NCBI GenBank assembly: GCA_910587815.1
Contig: CAJUNK010000008.1
Coordinates: 1-64,000, forward strand
Origin: Candidatus Gastranaerophilales bacterium
Lineage (GTDB): Bacteria; Cyanobacteriota; Vampirovibrionia; Gastranaerophilales; Gastranaerophilaceae
Direction: 5' to 3'
Length of the DNA stretch: 64,000 bases
Shown: positions 1 to 9,688 of the stretch, one piece after another
How the letters are laid out: every line of letters begins with the position of its first letter
Numbering within the stretch: the first letter of the stretch is position 1
Notes under the pieces: generated by a model
The model's database searches: none
Told to the model about the DNA's origin: nothing
The model's input: only the letters and a program-made list of their open reading frames with translations
Program-made: the position numbers and the translations under genes

Positions 1-62
1 AATAACATAAAATTTCTTGTGCTATTATTATTTTATAAAGAAGAATTTTTGGATATTTTTTT

Positions 63-2876
63 ATGAAAAAGAAGATAATATTAATAACATCTATAATTGC
101 AAGTCTTATAGCAGTATTATTTGTAATGACAGTTTGTGCATATTTATTCTTAATTCCTTTTTTAATCACAAAAACAGGACTTTTAGATTCTATTTGTAAA
201 ATGGTAAATAAAAATGCAGATTTCAATATAAAAATTGAAAGCCCTGTATTAAAAAACAAAATAAATTTAGATACTGATTTTAAATCAGGAAAAATTTTAA
301 TTACAAAAGATAATTCAAACCTTTTAGAAATTGATAATCTTGAAATCGGGCTAAACCTTAAAGGATTAATTTCAAAGAAAATTATTGTGAATAATCTTGG
401 CTTTGATTATATTTTTTCAGATATTAATAAATTAACAGATGCCCTTGCGCCTGAAAACGAAAAAGAAAGCCAAAATGCACCAGTTTTTGATATAGATTTA
501 TATGATTCAATCTTAAATTTTAAACATGGATTTTTTATATTTTCCCCAAAACCTAATACAAATATAAAAATCACCACAAACAATTTAAATGTGGATAATA
601 CCCAAAAATTTGAAAGATATGTACATTTTGATATAAAAACAGAAATTGAACAGAAAAATTCTAAACCTTTGCATTTTAAAATAGCAGATAATAACAAAGT
701 TCTAATTAAAAATAAGCACCTTTATGTAAACGATTGCATTTTTGATATTAATAATTCAAAAATCCATATAAATGCCGATGCTTCAAAAAAAGATATAAAA
801 GTTAACCTTTCTTCAAAGAAATTCAATATTGAAGATATTGCAGATATTATAAAAACAGACCTTATCATCCCAAATGGCAATGAAATTATGTCATATTTTA
901 AAGATTTAAGAGGAAATTTTGACCTTGATATTAACCTTTTAAAAGAAGGTATGCAAGGCACTATCACATTAAACAATGCGGATGGAAAAATTGTTCCTCT
1001 AAATTATATGCCAATAAAAGTTAATAATGGCTTAATAAAGATAGACCCAAAAACCGTAACACTAAAGGACTTTAGCGGCTATTACGGCAAAAGTACACAA
1101 AATAAAGCAACATTAGAGGGTACTGTAAATGATTATATGAAATCCTGTGATACGGAAATTACCATTAAAACTGCCGCAAACAATGAATTTACAGAAAATT
1201 ATCTTTCCCCGCTTGCAGGAATTCCCCTTACTATGAAAGGAAAAGCCGGCACACAAATTGTCATAAAATCGATTTATGACAAAATTGATATCATTTGGGG
1301 TTCAAAGCTTGCAAAAGGGGATGATATTTTAATAGATGGCGCTTCACTAACACCCACCACTTATGATAGAGCCGTAAAAGCGGATTTACATATTGAAAAA
1401 AATATTCTTGATATCAGGGATATAAATTATTACATAGCATCAGAAATTAAACGCGGAATGCAAATAGAGCCCGTTTTAACCTTAAAAGGCCGTTTTGATA
1501 TTTCAAAAGAAATTCCTGATATGAAGGCTTTTGGCTTTGAAATTCCAAAACCTTTACCAAGCGAGTTTTTAAACGTGCTTGCAGGCCAAAGATTATTCAA
1601 AGGCGGTAAATTTTCAGGAAAATTATATGTTGTAAATGAAAATGAAACCCCTGTTATAAAAGGAAAAATCACATCCAATGATATAAGAATTCCATCCCAG
1701 AGAATTTTTATTAAAAAAGCAGATTTATACACAGATAAAGACACAATCCACATAGCATCCAATGGCAGATTTAAGCGTTCTAATTTTATATTTAAAGGAG
1801 ATATTAAATCTGCTATAAAATACCCTATTGTGATTAGAAATCTTGATTTTGAATTGGATAATTTGGATGCTGAAAAATTAATGAATTCATTTAATCAAAC
1901 TCCAGAACCAACATCAAATAACACAACTATACAGACAGAAGAAAAAAATACTGTGCTTGTTGCACAAAATACACCTAATGACAATAATGAGATTGAACCT
2001 GACGAAAATGCTGTAACATTTGATTTTAACAATATAATTATCGAAAAATGTGTATTTAGATTAAAACAAGGTTCTTATAAGGATATAAAATTCGGTAATT
2101 TGGCTGCAAATTTAACACTAGATAAAAATATTTTAAAACTTCATTCAAATAAATTTGATATAGCAGAAGGCATATCCACAATAAAAGTTTTGTGCGATTT
2201 AAATAAACATAAATACTATCTTCGCCTTGGGATAAAGGATGTAAACTCAGATTTAATGTCCACTACACTTTTAAACCTGCCAAGGGAAATTTCAGGCAAG
2301 GCAAGCGGCCTTATTGAAATAAATACAGATGATTCTATGAAATTAAACGGCCAGATAAAATTTGCCATAAATAATGGTCAAATTCAAAAAATCGGCCTTG
2401 TTGAATATTTAATGAAATTCGCTGCCTTGTTTAGGAACCCTATCGTTATGATTAGCCCATCTATTTTTTCTGATATCGTAAACATTCCTGAAGGAAATTT
2501 TGATAAAATTTCAGGCGAATTATACATAAAAGATAATTTTGTAAATTTATTAAAGATAAAATCCGCATCAAAAGGACTTAGCAGCTATATTGTAGGATGC
2601 TATAATCTAGAAACAAGCGATGCAATTTTAAGGATTTATACAAAATTCAGCACCAAAAACAAAGGCGCAAAGGGCTTTTTGAGAAACATTTCGCTAAACA
2701 GCCTTGCAAATAGGATGCCTTTAAGCAGCAGAAATGATGCTAATTATTATTCAGCAGAATTAAAAAATCTGCCGCCTATTGATGCTGATGAAAAGGATTG
2801 CCAAATATTCTTAACATCTGTAGATGGAGATATTGAACACAATAATTTCTTATCTTCTTTAAAGAAGATAAAATAA
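63..2876 (+). CDS. AsmA/TamB/YhdP-like envelope protein
   Basis: A 937-residue protein with one N-terminal membrane segment (about residues 5-30) followed by a long, beta-rich soluble region. This is the layout of AsmA-superfamily proteins, which are anchored in the inner membrane, span the periplasm and help move phospholipid or support outer-membrane assembly. The C-terminal 200 residues have the family look: a short N-G-Q-I-Q stretch, FDKISGELYIKDN, then strands ending in a GCYNLETSDAILRI turn. A low-complexity T/N/E-rich linker lies around residues 610-650. The gene has its own ATG after an AT-rich leader and is followed by a short gap and a membrane-protein gene on the same strand. The AsmA-type assignment is by architecture and C-terminal motif; the exact subfamily is not resolved. 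Confidence 0.7.
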   Translation: MKKKIILITSIIASLIAVLFVMTVCAYLFLIPFLITKTGLLDSICKMVNKNADFNIKIESPVLKNKINLDTDFKSGKILITKDNSNLLEIDNLEIGLNLKGLISKKIIVNNLGFDYIFSDINKLTDALAPENEKESQNAPVFDIDLYDSILNFKHGFFIFSPKPNTNIKITTNNLNVDNTQKFERYVHFDIKTEIEQKNSKPLHFKIADNNKVLIKNKHLYVNDCIFDINNSKIHINADASKKDIKVNLSSKKFNIEDIADIIKTDLIIPNGNEIMSYFKDLRGNFDLDINLLKEGMQGTITLNNADGKIVPLNYMPIKVNNGLIKIDPKTVTLKDFSGYYGKSTQNKATLEGTVNDYMKSCDTEITIKTAANNEFTENYLSPLAGIPLTMKGKAGTQIVIKSIYDKIDIIWGSKLAKGDDILIDGASLTPTTYDRAVKADLHIEKNILDIRDINYYIASEIKRGMQIEPVLTLKGRFDISKEIPDMKAFGFEIPKPLPSEFLNVLAGQRLFKGGKFSGKLYVVNENETPVIKGKITSNDIRIPSQRIFIKKADLYTDKDTIHIASNGRFKRSNFIFKGDIKSAIKYPIVIRNLDFELDNLDAEKLMNSFNQTPEPTSNNTTIQTEEKNTVLVAQNTPNDNNEIEPDENAVTFDFNNIIIEKCVFRLKQGSYKDIKFGNLAANLTLDKNILKLHSNKFDIAEGISTIKVLCDLNKHKYYLRLGIKDVNSDLMSTTLLNLPREISGKASGLIEINTDDSMKLNGQIKFAINNGQIQKIGLVEYLMKFAALFRNPIVMISPSIFSDIVNIPEGNFDKISGELYIKDNFVNLLKIKSASKGLSSYIVGCYNLETSDAILRIYTKFSTKNKGAKGFLRNISLNSLANRMPLSSRNDANYYSAELKNLPPIDADEKDCQIFLTSVDGDIEHNNFLSSLKKIK

Positions 2877-2958
2877 ACTTTACAATAAATCCTATAAAAC
2901 TATAAAATGCTAAAATTAAGAAATTATTGGGCAAAATATTGTTTAGGAAATAAAAAAT

Positions 2959-4143
2959 ATGGCAGAAACTATTGATAAATTACGTTTAAACAATAAATTT
3001 ATAAGTTTTGAAGGCATTTTAGGAAGAAGGGATTACCTTTTAAATCTTGCATACATTTGCATAATTGACGCCCTTTTTATGATTCCTGTAACACTTTCTA
3101 TATTATCCAATATGGAAAGTGCAGCAGATGCTTTTAATCCTGCAAAATTGTTTTCAAATTTACCCTTATTTTTAAAGGTGTTAAATATCATTGTTTTAAC
3201 ATTTTCCGCATTTGTGCGTATTTCAAATATAATAAGGCGCACAAACGATATAACAGGCAGTGTAAATTATCTTATTAATACAATATTATCTTTAATACAA
3301 TTTATTACACTTTTTGGCATAATGCTTCCGCCTGTTGTATTTTACAGCATTGCTGCCATAAATTTTATCATTATCCTTGTGCTTTTATTTAAAAAAGGCA
3401 AAATAACAGGAAAATACCCGCATGATTTTATAAAAGAATTCAACTGGGGTGCATTTTTTGGCACATGGATTTGGGGACTTTTTAATAAATCTTATAAAAC
3501 ACTTTGGATGTGGCTTTTATGGTTCACCCCTGCTGGGTTTTGGTTTGCAATTGTTTGCGGACTCAAAGGAAATGAATGGTCATATAAAAACAAAAAATGG
3601 GAAAATGACAGCAAATTTAGACGTTCACAGGAAATTCAAACAATTGTATTCATTGTTTTAAAACTTATAGTTTTACCTTTAATTTATATTGCTTTGTTTA
3701 TAAGCCTTTTAGGTGCAGTAATTGTCGGCATTACAAAACTTGAAAAAGCCCCTGCACACCAAAAAGCAGCCATTGCAAATAATATTGTAAATTTTGCAGA
3801 AAAATACGCTCTTTTGCATTTTGATTATTACAAAATAGAAAGAGACGAAAATAAATTTTATATTTCACCAAAAGATTGGTCAGAATATTCATTTAAGGAG
3901 AAAAAACAAATTTTTGATATGGCAGCTTCTCTTTCTTCTTATAAAAGAAATAAAGCAAACCCAAAAATCCATACCACAAAAGCAAAAGAACTAAACCGAA
4001 CAAAAATATATAGTTCTAAAACTGGAGAACTTTTAGGTAAATTTTATATTGATACAAAAATTAATCCTAAAAATGCTGATTTTAAAACCATTATGAAGGC
4101 TATGCTTAATTCATACAAATTTTATAATCCGCAAGTTAAATAA
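2959..4143 (+). CDS. DUF805-like membrane protein with fused NWGAF/W domain
   Basis: A 394-residue membrane protein. The first 150 residues resemble DUF805: FISFEGILGRRDYLLNLAY, several hydrophobic helices, then an RISNIIRRTNDITGS loop. Residues about 155-240 form a second unit with FNWGAFFGTWIWGLFNKSY and GLKGNEWSYKNKKWEN. This unit recurs almost unchanged in the next gene and resembles DUF2628-type small membrane proteins. A further helix near 235-260 leads into a lysine-rich soluble tail of about 130 residues. It lies 20 bases upstream of the shorter relative, so the two are probably co-transcribed. The biochemical role is unknown for both domains. Confidence 0.65.
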   Translation: MAETIDKLRLNNKFISFEGILGRRDYLLNLAYICIIDALFMIPVTLSILSNMESAADAFNPAKLFSNLPLFLKVLNIIVLTFSAFVRISNIIRRTNDITGSVNYLINTILSLIQFITLFGIMLPPVVFYSIAAINFIIILVLLFKKGKITGKYPHDFIKEFNWGAFFGTWIWGLFNKSYKTLWMWLLWFTPAGFWFAIVCGLKGNEWSYKNKKWENDSKFRRSQEIQTIVFIVLKLIVLPLIYIALFISLLGAVIVGITKLEKAPAHQKAAIANNIVNFAEKYALLHFDYYKIERDENKFYISPKDWSEYSFKEKKQIFDMAASLSSYKRNKANPKIHTTKAKELNRTKIYSSKTGELLGKFYIDTKINPKNADFKTIMKAMLNSYKFYNPQVK

Positions 4144-4163
4144 TAAAAAATGAAGGAGATTTT

Positions 4164-4565
4164 ATGGAAGAAGTTCAAAACATTCAAAACAATTCAGGCC
4201 AAAAAGACGCTGTTGTGCCTGAAGCTATTGCAAAAAAATTCAACTGGGGTGCATTTTTATTAAACTGGATATGGGGTCTTGGAAATAATACCTATATCAC
4301 ACTGTTTATCTTTCTTGCATCAATTCTTGCATTTATCCCGTTCATTGGCGGTTTTATACCTTTAGGCTTATGCATTTGGTTTGGCATCAAAGGAAACGAA
4401 TGGGCCTGGCAGAATAAACAATGGGATAGCATAGAACATTTTAACAGCGTGCAAAAAATTTGGGCAATAGTTGGTCTTGTTCTTGCAATTGTAGGATTTA
4501 TTTTGGGCTTTTTATTCTTTACAGTAATTGTTGCAGCAATAGCAGCAGGTGCAGCAGCAAAATAG
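4164..4565 (+). CDS. Small NWGAF/W-motif membrane protein
   Basis: A 133-residue membrane protein preceded by GAAGGAG seven bases before its ATG. It has the motif KFNWGAFLLNWIWGLGNNTY, a central hydrophobic pair, then GIKGNEWAWQNKQWDS and a final long hydrophobic helix rich in alanine and isoleucine. It is a stand-alone version of the second domain of the upstream protein and probably arose by duplication. The W-rich NWGAF...KGNEWAW signature resembles DUF2628-type proteins. No catalytic residues are apparent; the function is unknown. Confidence 0.65.
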   Translation: MEEVQNIQNNSGQKDAVVPEAIAKKFNWGAFLLNWIWGLGNNTYITLFIFLASILAFIPFIGGFIPLGLCIWFGIKGNEWAWQNKQWDSIEHFNSVQKIWAIVGLVLAIVGFILGFLFFTVIVAAIAAGAAAK

Positions 4566-4623
4566 TTTAATATTAAAATGCGGAGCAGAATTAATTGCTC
4601 CGCATAAATTTTATTGTATAAAT

Positions 4624-4947
4624 TTAACAACAAGACATAGTCTTTACCATATTGTATAAAATATTCAAATCCCTATCATTCAAACCTGTTATCGTGCTTT
4701 GAATATATCCTACAATAGTTTCTTTATCAACAGCTTCATCTTTTGAAAAAAGTTCAGAAACTTCAATATTCAAGGCATTTGCAATAGAAACAAGGTTTTC
4801 TTCCTTTGGAAAATTTAGTCCCGTTTCAATACGAGCAATAGATACAGGCTCTATCCCCACCTTTTCTGCAAGTTCTGCCTGCGTCCATTTTTTTAATTTT
4901 CGAAGACTCTTTATCTTTTCACCAACAATACTTTTTAAATCCACCAC
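4624..4947 (-). CDS. XRE-family transcriptional regulator
   Basis: A 107-residue protein whose first 62 residues form a Cro/CI-type helix-turn-helix domain: KLKKWTQAELAEKVGIEPVS (recognition segment), ARIETGLNFPKEENLVSIAN and the closing ALNIEVSELF. About 40 further residues form a charged C-terminal helix ending in TMSCC. It is monocistronic and divergent from the prepilin-like gene at 5122, with about 170 bases between them that could hold its operator. The target is unknown. The unusual feature is the terminal cysteine pair, which could in principle sense metal or redox state; that is speculation. Confidence 0.8.
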   Translation of the reverse strand: MVDLKSIVGEKIKSLRKLKKWTQAELAEKVGIEPVSIARIETGLNFPKEENLVSIANALNIEVSELFSKDEAVDKETIVGYIQSTITGLNDRDLNILYNMVKTMSCC

Positions 4948-5121
4948 ATATCATCCTTTCATTACAAGGATAATTTTTTATTGCACATGAATAAATTACC
5001 TAACAGGATAATTTTTTATTGCAAAATTTAACATGATATGTAAAAATATGGTTATAAATATACATGCCATGACAAAAAATTGGTCATATTTTATACAACC
5101 TGTGTATTTGAAAGGAAAAAA

Positions 5122-7971
5122 ATGTTCATTCTAAAAAAATTATCTGCAAAAAGGCAGAAAACTGCTGCCTTTTCTCTAGTGGAACTATTAATGGCACTCC
5201 TTGTCGCATCACTTCTGATGGCAGCCCTTGCTCCTGTAATGACAAGAAAAATGGATGAAAACCTGAATATTTCGTCTCTTGGCGGACAGCGCGCCGATTA
5301 TAGGCGGACTTGGTACTACGATAAAAATAAAGAATTCCACGAATGGGCGGTACCAAACGGGGTTAATGCAATAAAAATAACAGCCGTAGGTGGTGGCGGT
5401 GCAGGTGGGGGCTCAAGTTTTGGCTACAGAGAATTTACAAATGACACCAACTGGAAGGTTCCTGAAGGAGTAACAAAAATTCGCGTCTTTATGACCGCAG
5501 GCGGTGGTGCAGGAGCAAGCGGAGGTATGGGCTCAGGCGATTTAATTTATACAACGCCTGCAGCAAGATACGAATATTCAAATGAATCAAGCGCAACAGA
5601 TAAGTCTTTGGGTGAGAAAAGATTAAATCTTGCAGCTCTAGGCCTAAAACTTCCCTCTTTTACTCAGGAATATGAACTTTGTAACAACAATTCAGGTGAG
5701 AAAAAATGGATACTCGTGGATGATGAATCCGAAAAATACTCACCTGAAGCATCAGTGTTTAAAGTTTCTGCATGTGGCGGGGGAGGGGGAGGCTCAACAT
5801 CTACCTTATATAGTATGGGCGGAGGGGGAGGCTCTGGCGGCTTTGCAAAAAATGTAACGGTTTCCACTGCAGAACCTACTATCTATATCAAAATCCCTGG
5901 CGGTGGAGGCGGTGGAAGCTTTGGGATTGATAATGTTGCAGCAGGTGCCTATGCAGGCGGCGGGGGCGGAGGTGTTGGCTATTCTGGAACATACGCAGGT
6001 AAAGGCGGATTATGTAGTTTAAATGTGCCAGGTGCAAGTACAACAAACAGCAAAGGTGCTAATGGTGGCGAAAAAATAGGAAGCGCCGGTAACGCAGGTT
6101 ACGGCAATACAACAAGCGGTGGAGGTGGTGGTACCAGTCAAATATGTAACGGTAATACCCCCAGGGGCGGCGAAGGCGGCGCAGGAGGAGTTTGGAGTGG
6201 CGGGGGTGGCGGCAGCAGTGGCTGGGAAGGGGGTGGCGGAGGTGGAGGTGGCGGCCCAGCAACAATTTCTACCGCCCAAACAAGCGGAATTATTTTCCAA
6301 GTCGGCGGCGGTGGCGGTGGCGGGGGTGGATGCTGGGGCGATGGTGCCGATGCTTCAGGTGGCGGTGGAGGAGGGGGAGGCTATGGCGGTGGCGGCGGTG
6401 GCGGTGGCGGCCTGGGCGCCGGACTCTGCACAAATAATAATTACGGCGTAGGGGGGAGCGGAGCTGAAAAATTAACAAGCATAATAGGAATAAGCAAAGG
6501 ATATGACGGACAAGACGGCGTTTTGGGTGCATCTAAAACCAGTAATGGCGGCGCTGGAGGAGGAGGCTTTGGAGGAAATTCCGGTAACCATCAAAACGCA
6601 GGAAAAATTTCCTCAGTTCCTTGGCTCGCTGGAACAAACACCATATACTGCAACGGTGGGGCAGGAACCAACCACGAAAAAGCTGGCGGTGCCGCAGAGG
6701 CTGGAAAACGCGGTGCAATGACAATTGTTTTTGAAGCAAAAAAATATAAATGCCACTACACCCAAACTGCCAATGGTTCTGGTGGAGGCGGGGCAGGCCA
6801 GGTATGGTTTGGCGAATTAAGCGTTACGCCAAATTCTACCCTTGATATCAAAGTAGGCTCAGGCGGAGAACCTTCAAATGCTTACGGGGGCAATGGAGGA
6901 AACGGTGGAGATACTTCCGTAGGGTCAATAATAGTAAAAGGTGGATTTGGAGGACAATATGTTTCCAATGATTCAGATATTGCATTATCAGCGGGCGAAG
7001 GCCAAAGATACAGAAGCATTGGTCTTAAAAACTGGAATGTATCAAAAATATCAAACGATAAATTTGAAATATTAAAATCTAAGATGGGGCAAAATGGTTT
7101 ACAGGGTCATCTTGCATCGGATAGCGTCTCAAAAGCAGCAGGCGGCAATGGAGGTTCAACCATAGACAGAAACGGAAACGATTTAATCGGAGCAAATGCA
7201 GGCAGTGCAGGCGCTAAAGGCGAAGATGCAACTAAATACGGCACAGGTGGAGGTGGCGGAGGTGGAGTATTTGTTACAGGAGGAACCCCAGGGCTTGGCG
7301 GGAAAGGGGCGCCTGGATATGTTTACATAGAATGGGGCGGGGCAAATGGTGGCGGCGGGGGCACAGGACAAGCAATAACTTCCCAAAATATCTGGGTAAC
7401 ACCTAATACCGTTGCCAAGATATACGTTGGCAAAGGGGGAGAAGCCCAAGAATTAAAAGATATTACAACAAACGGAGTAAGTGAAGGCAAGCTCGGCAAA
7501 GACGGAAACAACGGAAGCGATTCTTACGTAGTAGTTAAAGTAGATAACCAAGAAAAAAAAGAGGCCGTTGCAAAAGGAGGTAAAGGTGGTATCGCAGGCA
7601 TTATGGCAAACGGTAGAGGTGGAGGAATAAAGCTGAATTCCTCAGGAAATTATGACCCTGATAATATCCAACCTGAAATAGAGAATACAACTCCGGGCAA
7701 AAGTGCAACCGACAATGAAGGCGGTATGGGAGGAAGCATCACAGAAATTATGTGTCCATTACTTGCCGAACTTAAAAAAATAGCTTTTGGAGGATGCGGG
7801 GGTAATTCAACTATAACAGGAGAATGCCAAGGAGCAATTATCACAAGTGGCGAAGGAGTTGCTGCAAGCGGCATTGGTAACGGTGGAGGCGGTGGGGCTG
7901 TTGTTTCCAATATACCACACAAAGGTGGAAATGGTTCGGGGGGCATGGTAACTATTGAATGGACAAATTAA
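5122..7971 (+). CDS. Giant glycine-rich prepilin-like surface protein
   Basis: About 949 residues. The N-terminus has a class III (type IV prepilin) signal: a basic leader, then AAFSLVELLMALLVASLLMA with phenylalanine at +1, glutamate at +5 and alanine, not glycine, at -1. The mature part is extraordinarily glycine-rich, with dozens of GGGGG runs between short beta-like segments and repeated stretches such as ITAVGGGGAGGGSS and VFMTAGGGAGASGG. The start at 5122 was chosen because AAAGGAAAAAA precedes it and it gives a normal short leader; an upstream ATG at 5080 would add 14 residues. It probably forms an extended, flexible surface filament or adhesin. Local GC content is far above its neighbours because of the GGN codons. 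A strong terminator follows at 8049. Confidence 0.75.
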   Translation: MFILKKLSAKRQKTAAFSLVELLMALLVASLLMAALAPVMTRKMDENLNISSLGGQRADYRRTWYYDKNKEFHEWAVPNGVNAIKITAVGGGGAGGGSSFGYREFTNDTNWKVPEGVTKIRVFMTAGGGAGASGGMGSGDLIYTTPAARYEYSNESSATDKSLGEKRLNLAALGLKLPSFTQEYELCNNNSGEKKWILVDDESEKYSPEASVFKVSACGGGGGGSTSTLYSMGGGGGSGGFAKNVTVSTAEPTIYIKIPGGGGGGSFGIDNVAAGAYAGGGGGGVGYSGTYAGKGGLCSLNVPGASTTNSKGANGGEKIGSAGNAGYGNTTSGGGGGTSQICNGNTPRGGEGGAGGVWSGGGGGSSGWEGGGGGGGGGPATISTAQTSGIIFQVGGGGGGGGGCWGDGADASGGGGGGGGYGGGGGGGGGLGAGLCTNNNYGVGGSGAEKLTSIIGISKGYDGQDGVLGASKTSNGGAGGGGFGGNSGNHQNAGKISSVPWLAGTNTIYCNGGAGTNHEKAGGAAEAGKRGAMTIVFEAKKYKCHYTQTANGSGGGGAGQVWFGELSVTPNSTLDIKVGSGGEPSNAYGGNGGNGGDTSVGSIIVKGGFGGQYVSNDSDIALSAGEGQRYRSIGLKNWNVSKISNDKFEILKSKMGQNGLQGHLASDSVSKAAGGNGGSTIDRNGNDLIGANAGSAGAKGEDATKYGTGGGGGGGVFVTGGTPGLGGKGAPGYVYIEWGGANGGGGGTGQAITSQNIWVTPNTVAKIYVGKGGEAQELKDITTNGVSEGKLGKDGNNGSDSYVVVKVDNQEKKEAVAKGGKGGIAGIMANGRGGGIKLNSSGNYDPDNIQPEIENTTPGKSATDNEGGMGGSITEIMCPLLAELKKIAFGGCGGNSTITGECQGAIITSGEGVAASGIGNGGGGGAVVSNIPHKGGNGSGGMVTIEWTN

Positions 7972-8048
7972 TGACAAATTAATTTCACAATTCTTTCGCT
8001 TGTGTATATAGATATGACATAAATACATTTAACGATGAACAACTTTTC

Positions 8049-8080
8049 GGGCACCTTTTTTAAGTAACCTTTGGGTGCCC
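8049..8080 (+). terminator. Rho-independent terminator after the glycine-rich gene
   Basis: GGGCACC at 8049-8055 pairs with GGGTGCCC at 8073-8080 and is followed by TTTTCTTT. It ends the prepilin-like transcript. The remaining 180 bases up to the convergent kinase gene show no gene or obvious RNA. Confidence 0.8.
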
Positions 8081-8260
8081 TTTTCTTTAATATCTTTTGT
8101 TTTGGAATTTTATTAATAAAGTATCAAATTCAAGATTAGACACCATTTTGGCAAGACTCTGAAACAAGTCCAAAGGACACTTTTACACAAAATCAATAGA
8201 TTTTGGCAAAAATAGTCAGTTCAGCATGACATTGGTAGGTAAAACCTGGAATATTCAAGT

Positions 8261-8923
8261 TTATCCCACAATTCCCATATCTAAAACTTTTTTCACCTCA
8301 TTTTTTATTTTTTGGTGGATTTCATTTATGGAAAGTTCACCATCTATCGTGATGAAATTGTATTCATCCTGCAATCTGTCATATTCTTCCAAGCATTTTT
8401 GCTGGTATATTTCAAAACTTTTATAAATATCTGTTGAAAGTCCAATATCACGTCCAGATTCAAAATAATCAAGACCGCCTGCTCCTATCATACGCTTTAA
8501 GAGCTTATCTACAGGCATTTTCAGATAAAATACAATATCAGGCACAGGTGCAAAATCATAAAGTTTTTTCACCCATTTTATGTCATGCCCTCTTACGGTA
8601 TCCCTTACAAAAGCAGTGTATACATATCTATCCAAAAGTACCACAAAACCAGCCTTTAGGGCAGGAATTATCACATTTTCAAGCCTGTCTGCATAATCTG
8701 CCGCATAAAGCAGGGAAAATGTTGTAGTGTTTAATAAATTTCTTTCTTTTGCTTCATTTATTACATCAGAAATCAGGCGAGATGTTTTCCATTCAGATAA
8801 CATGCAGCCGTAGCATTCATTTTCAATATATTTTTTTAAAAGGTTTACCTGAGTGGATTTTCCAGCACCGTCTGTTCCTTCTATTACAATTAAAAGCCCA
8901 TCATAGCCGTGTTTTTGATACAT
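8261..8923 (-). CDS. Thymidylate kinase-family protein (second copy)
   Basis: A 220-residue P-loop kinase: Walker A GTDGAGKST near residue 17, the DR(Y) motif LLDRYVYTAFVRD near 97, and a lid region around residues 140-160. dTMP kinase phosphorylates dTMP to dTDP with ATP. The start codon abuts the stop codon of the upstream paralogue (TAA then ATG), so the two are translationally coupled. The proteins are clearly related (same LLDRYVYTAF/LADRYVYTAF core) but diverged. Compared with typical Tmk (about 205-215 residues), both carry a divergent segment after the P-loop (SEWKTSRLISDVINEAKERN). One may have taken another nucleotide or a regulatory role. Confidence 0.75.
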   Translation of the reverse strand: MYQKHGYDGLLIVIEGTDGAGKSTQVNLLKKYIENECYGCMLSEWKTSRLISDVINEAKERNLLNTTTFSLLYAADYADRLENVIIPALKAGFVVLLDRYVYTAFVRDTVRGHDIKWVKKLYDFAPVPDIVFYLKMPVDKLLKRMIGAGGLDYFESGRDIGLSTDIYKSFEIYQQKCLEEYDRLQDEYNFITIDGELSINEIHQKIKNEVKKVLDMGIVG

Positions 8924-9598
8924 TTAAATCTTTATACCTTTCGAATTTAAAAGCTCTGTCACAAGTTTTCTAAAATACATCTGTTTTTTATGGATAGTAT
9001 CATTTGCATCCATCTTTACAAGCCCATATTCATCCACCATATCTTTATATTGTTCTATTACCCTGTTTTGAAATAATACATAGCTTTTATACGGGTTGTT
9101 AGATAATTTTAAATCCATGCCAGCCTCATAATATTTTGGCTGACGATTTGTGCAAATGCGCTCTAGTGATACTTTTGCACTCACATCAAAATACACTGTT
9201 AAATCGGGTTTTATTGCAAAAGCATACATGTTTCTTACCCATTTTTTATCTACATCCCTTGCAACATCCCTTGCAAATGCAGTGTATACATATCTATCAG
9301 CCAAAACTATAAACCCTGCTTTCATAGCAGGAATGATTGTTTTTTCTAATCTATCAGCAAAATCTACCGCATGAAGAAGAGAAAATGTACGCCCGGATAA
9401 AAGATTTTTCTTTTTGGCACGTTTTGTTGTTTCTGATATTAAATCTGAAGAGTTCCAGCAGGTTAAAATTACATCTAAATTTTTAGATTTTAACCAACTG
9501 TACAATAAATCAAGCTGGGTTGATTTACCAGATCCGTCAATTCCCTCAACACAAATTAGTACGCCTTTCAGGTCATGGTCTTTATTAAATCTTAACAT
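8924..9598 (-). CDS. Thymidylate kinase-family protein (first copy)
   Basis: About 224 residues with Walker A GIDGSGKSTQ, the LADRYVYTAFARDVARD motif, and the C-terminal VTELLNSKGIKI tail. The start at 9598 was preferred over an upstream ATG at 9694 because AAGGG stands seven bases before it and the longer form would add a spurious hydrophobic N-terminus reaching into the divergent gene. It is the first gene of a two-kinase operon. It should supply dTDP for DNA synthesis and for dTDP-sugar formation, such as the rfbA-type step encoded at 50179. Which of the two copies is the housekeeping enzyme cannot be decided from sequence alone. Confidence 0.75.
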   Translation of the reverse strand: MLRFNKDHDLKGVLICVEGIDGSGKSTQLDLLYSWLKSKNLDVILTCWNSSDLISETTKRAKKKNLLSGRTFSLLHAVDFADRLEKTIIPAMKAGFIVLADRYVYTAFARDVARDVDKKWVRNMYAFAIKPDLTVYFDVSAKVSLERICTNRQPKYYEAGMDLKLSNNPYKSYVLFQNRVIEQYKDMVDEYGLVKMDANDTIHKKQMYFRKLVTELLNSKGIKI

Positions 9599-9688
9599 TT
9601 TGTACCCTTGTTTTTTGGTGCCCTTTGTTAATAATATTAATAGTAATAATCCATATTTGCAAACAAATTTAAAAGATTGGATAGAAAA

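Noticed and set aside
5664..7946. Long open frames on the reverse and alternate strands of the glycine-rich gene
   Set aside because: They come from the GGN codon bias (proline- or arginine-rich shadows) and have no ribosome sites.
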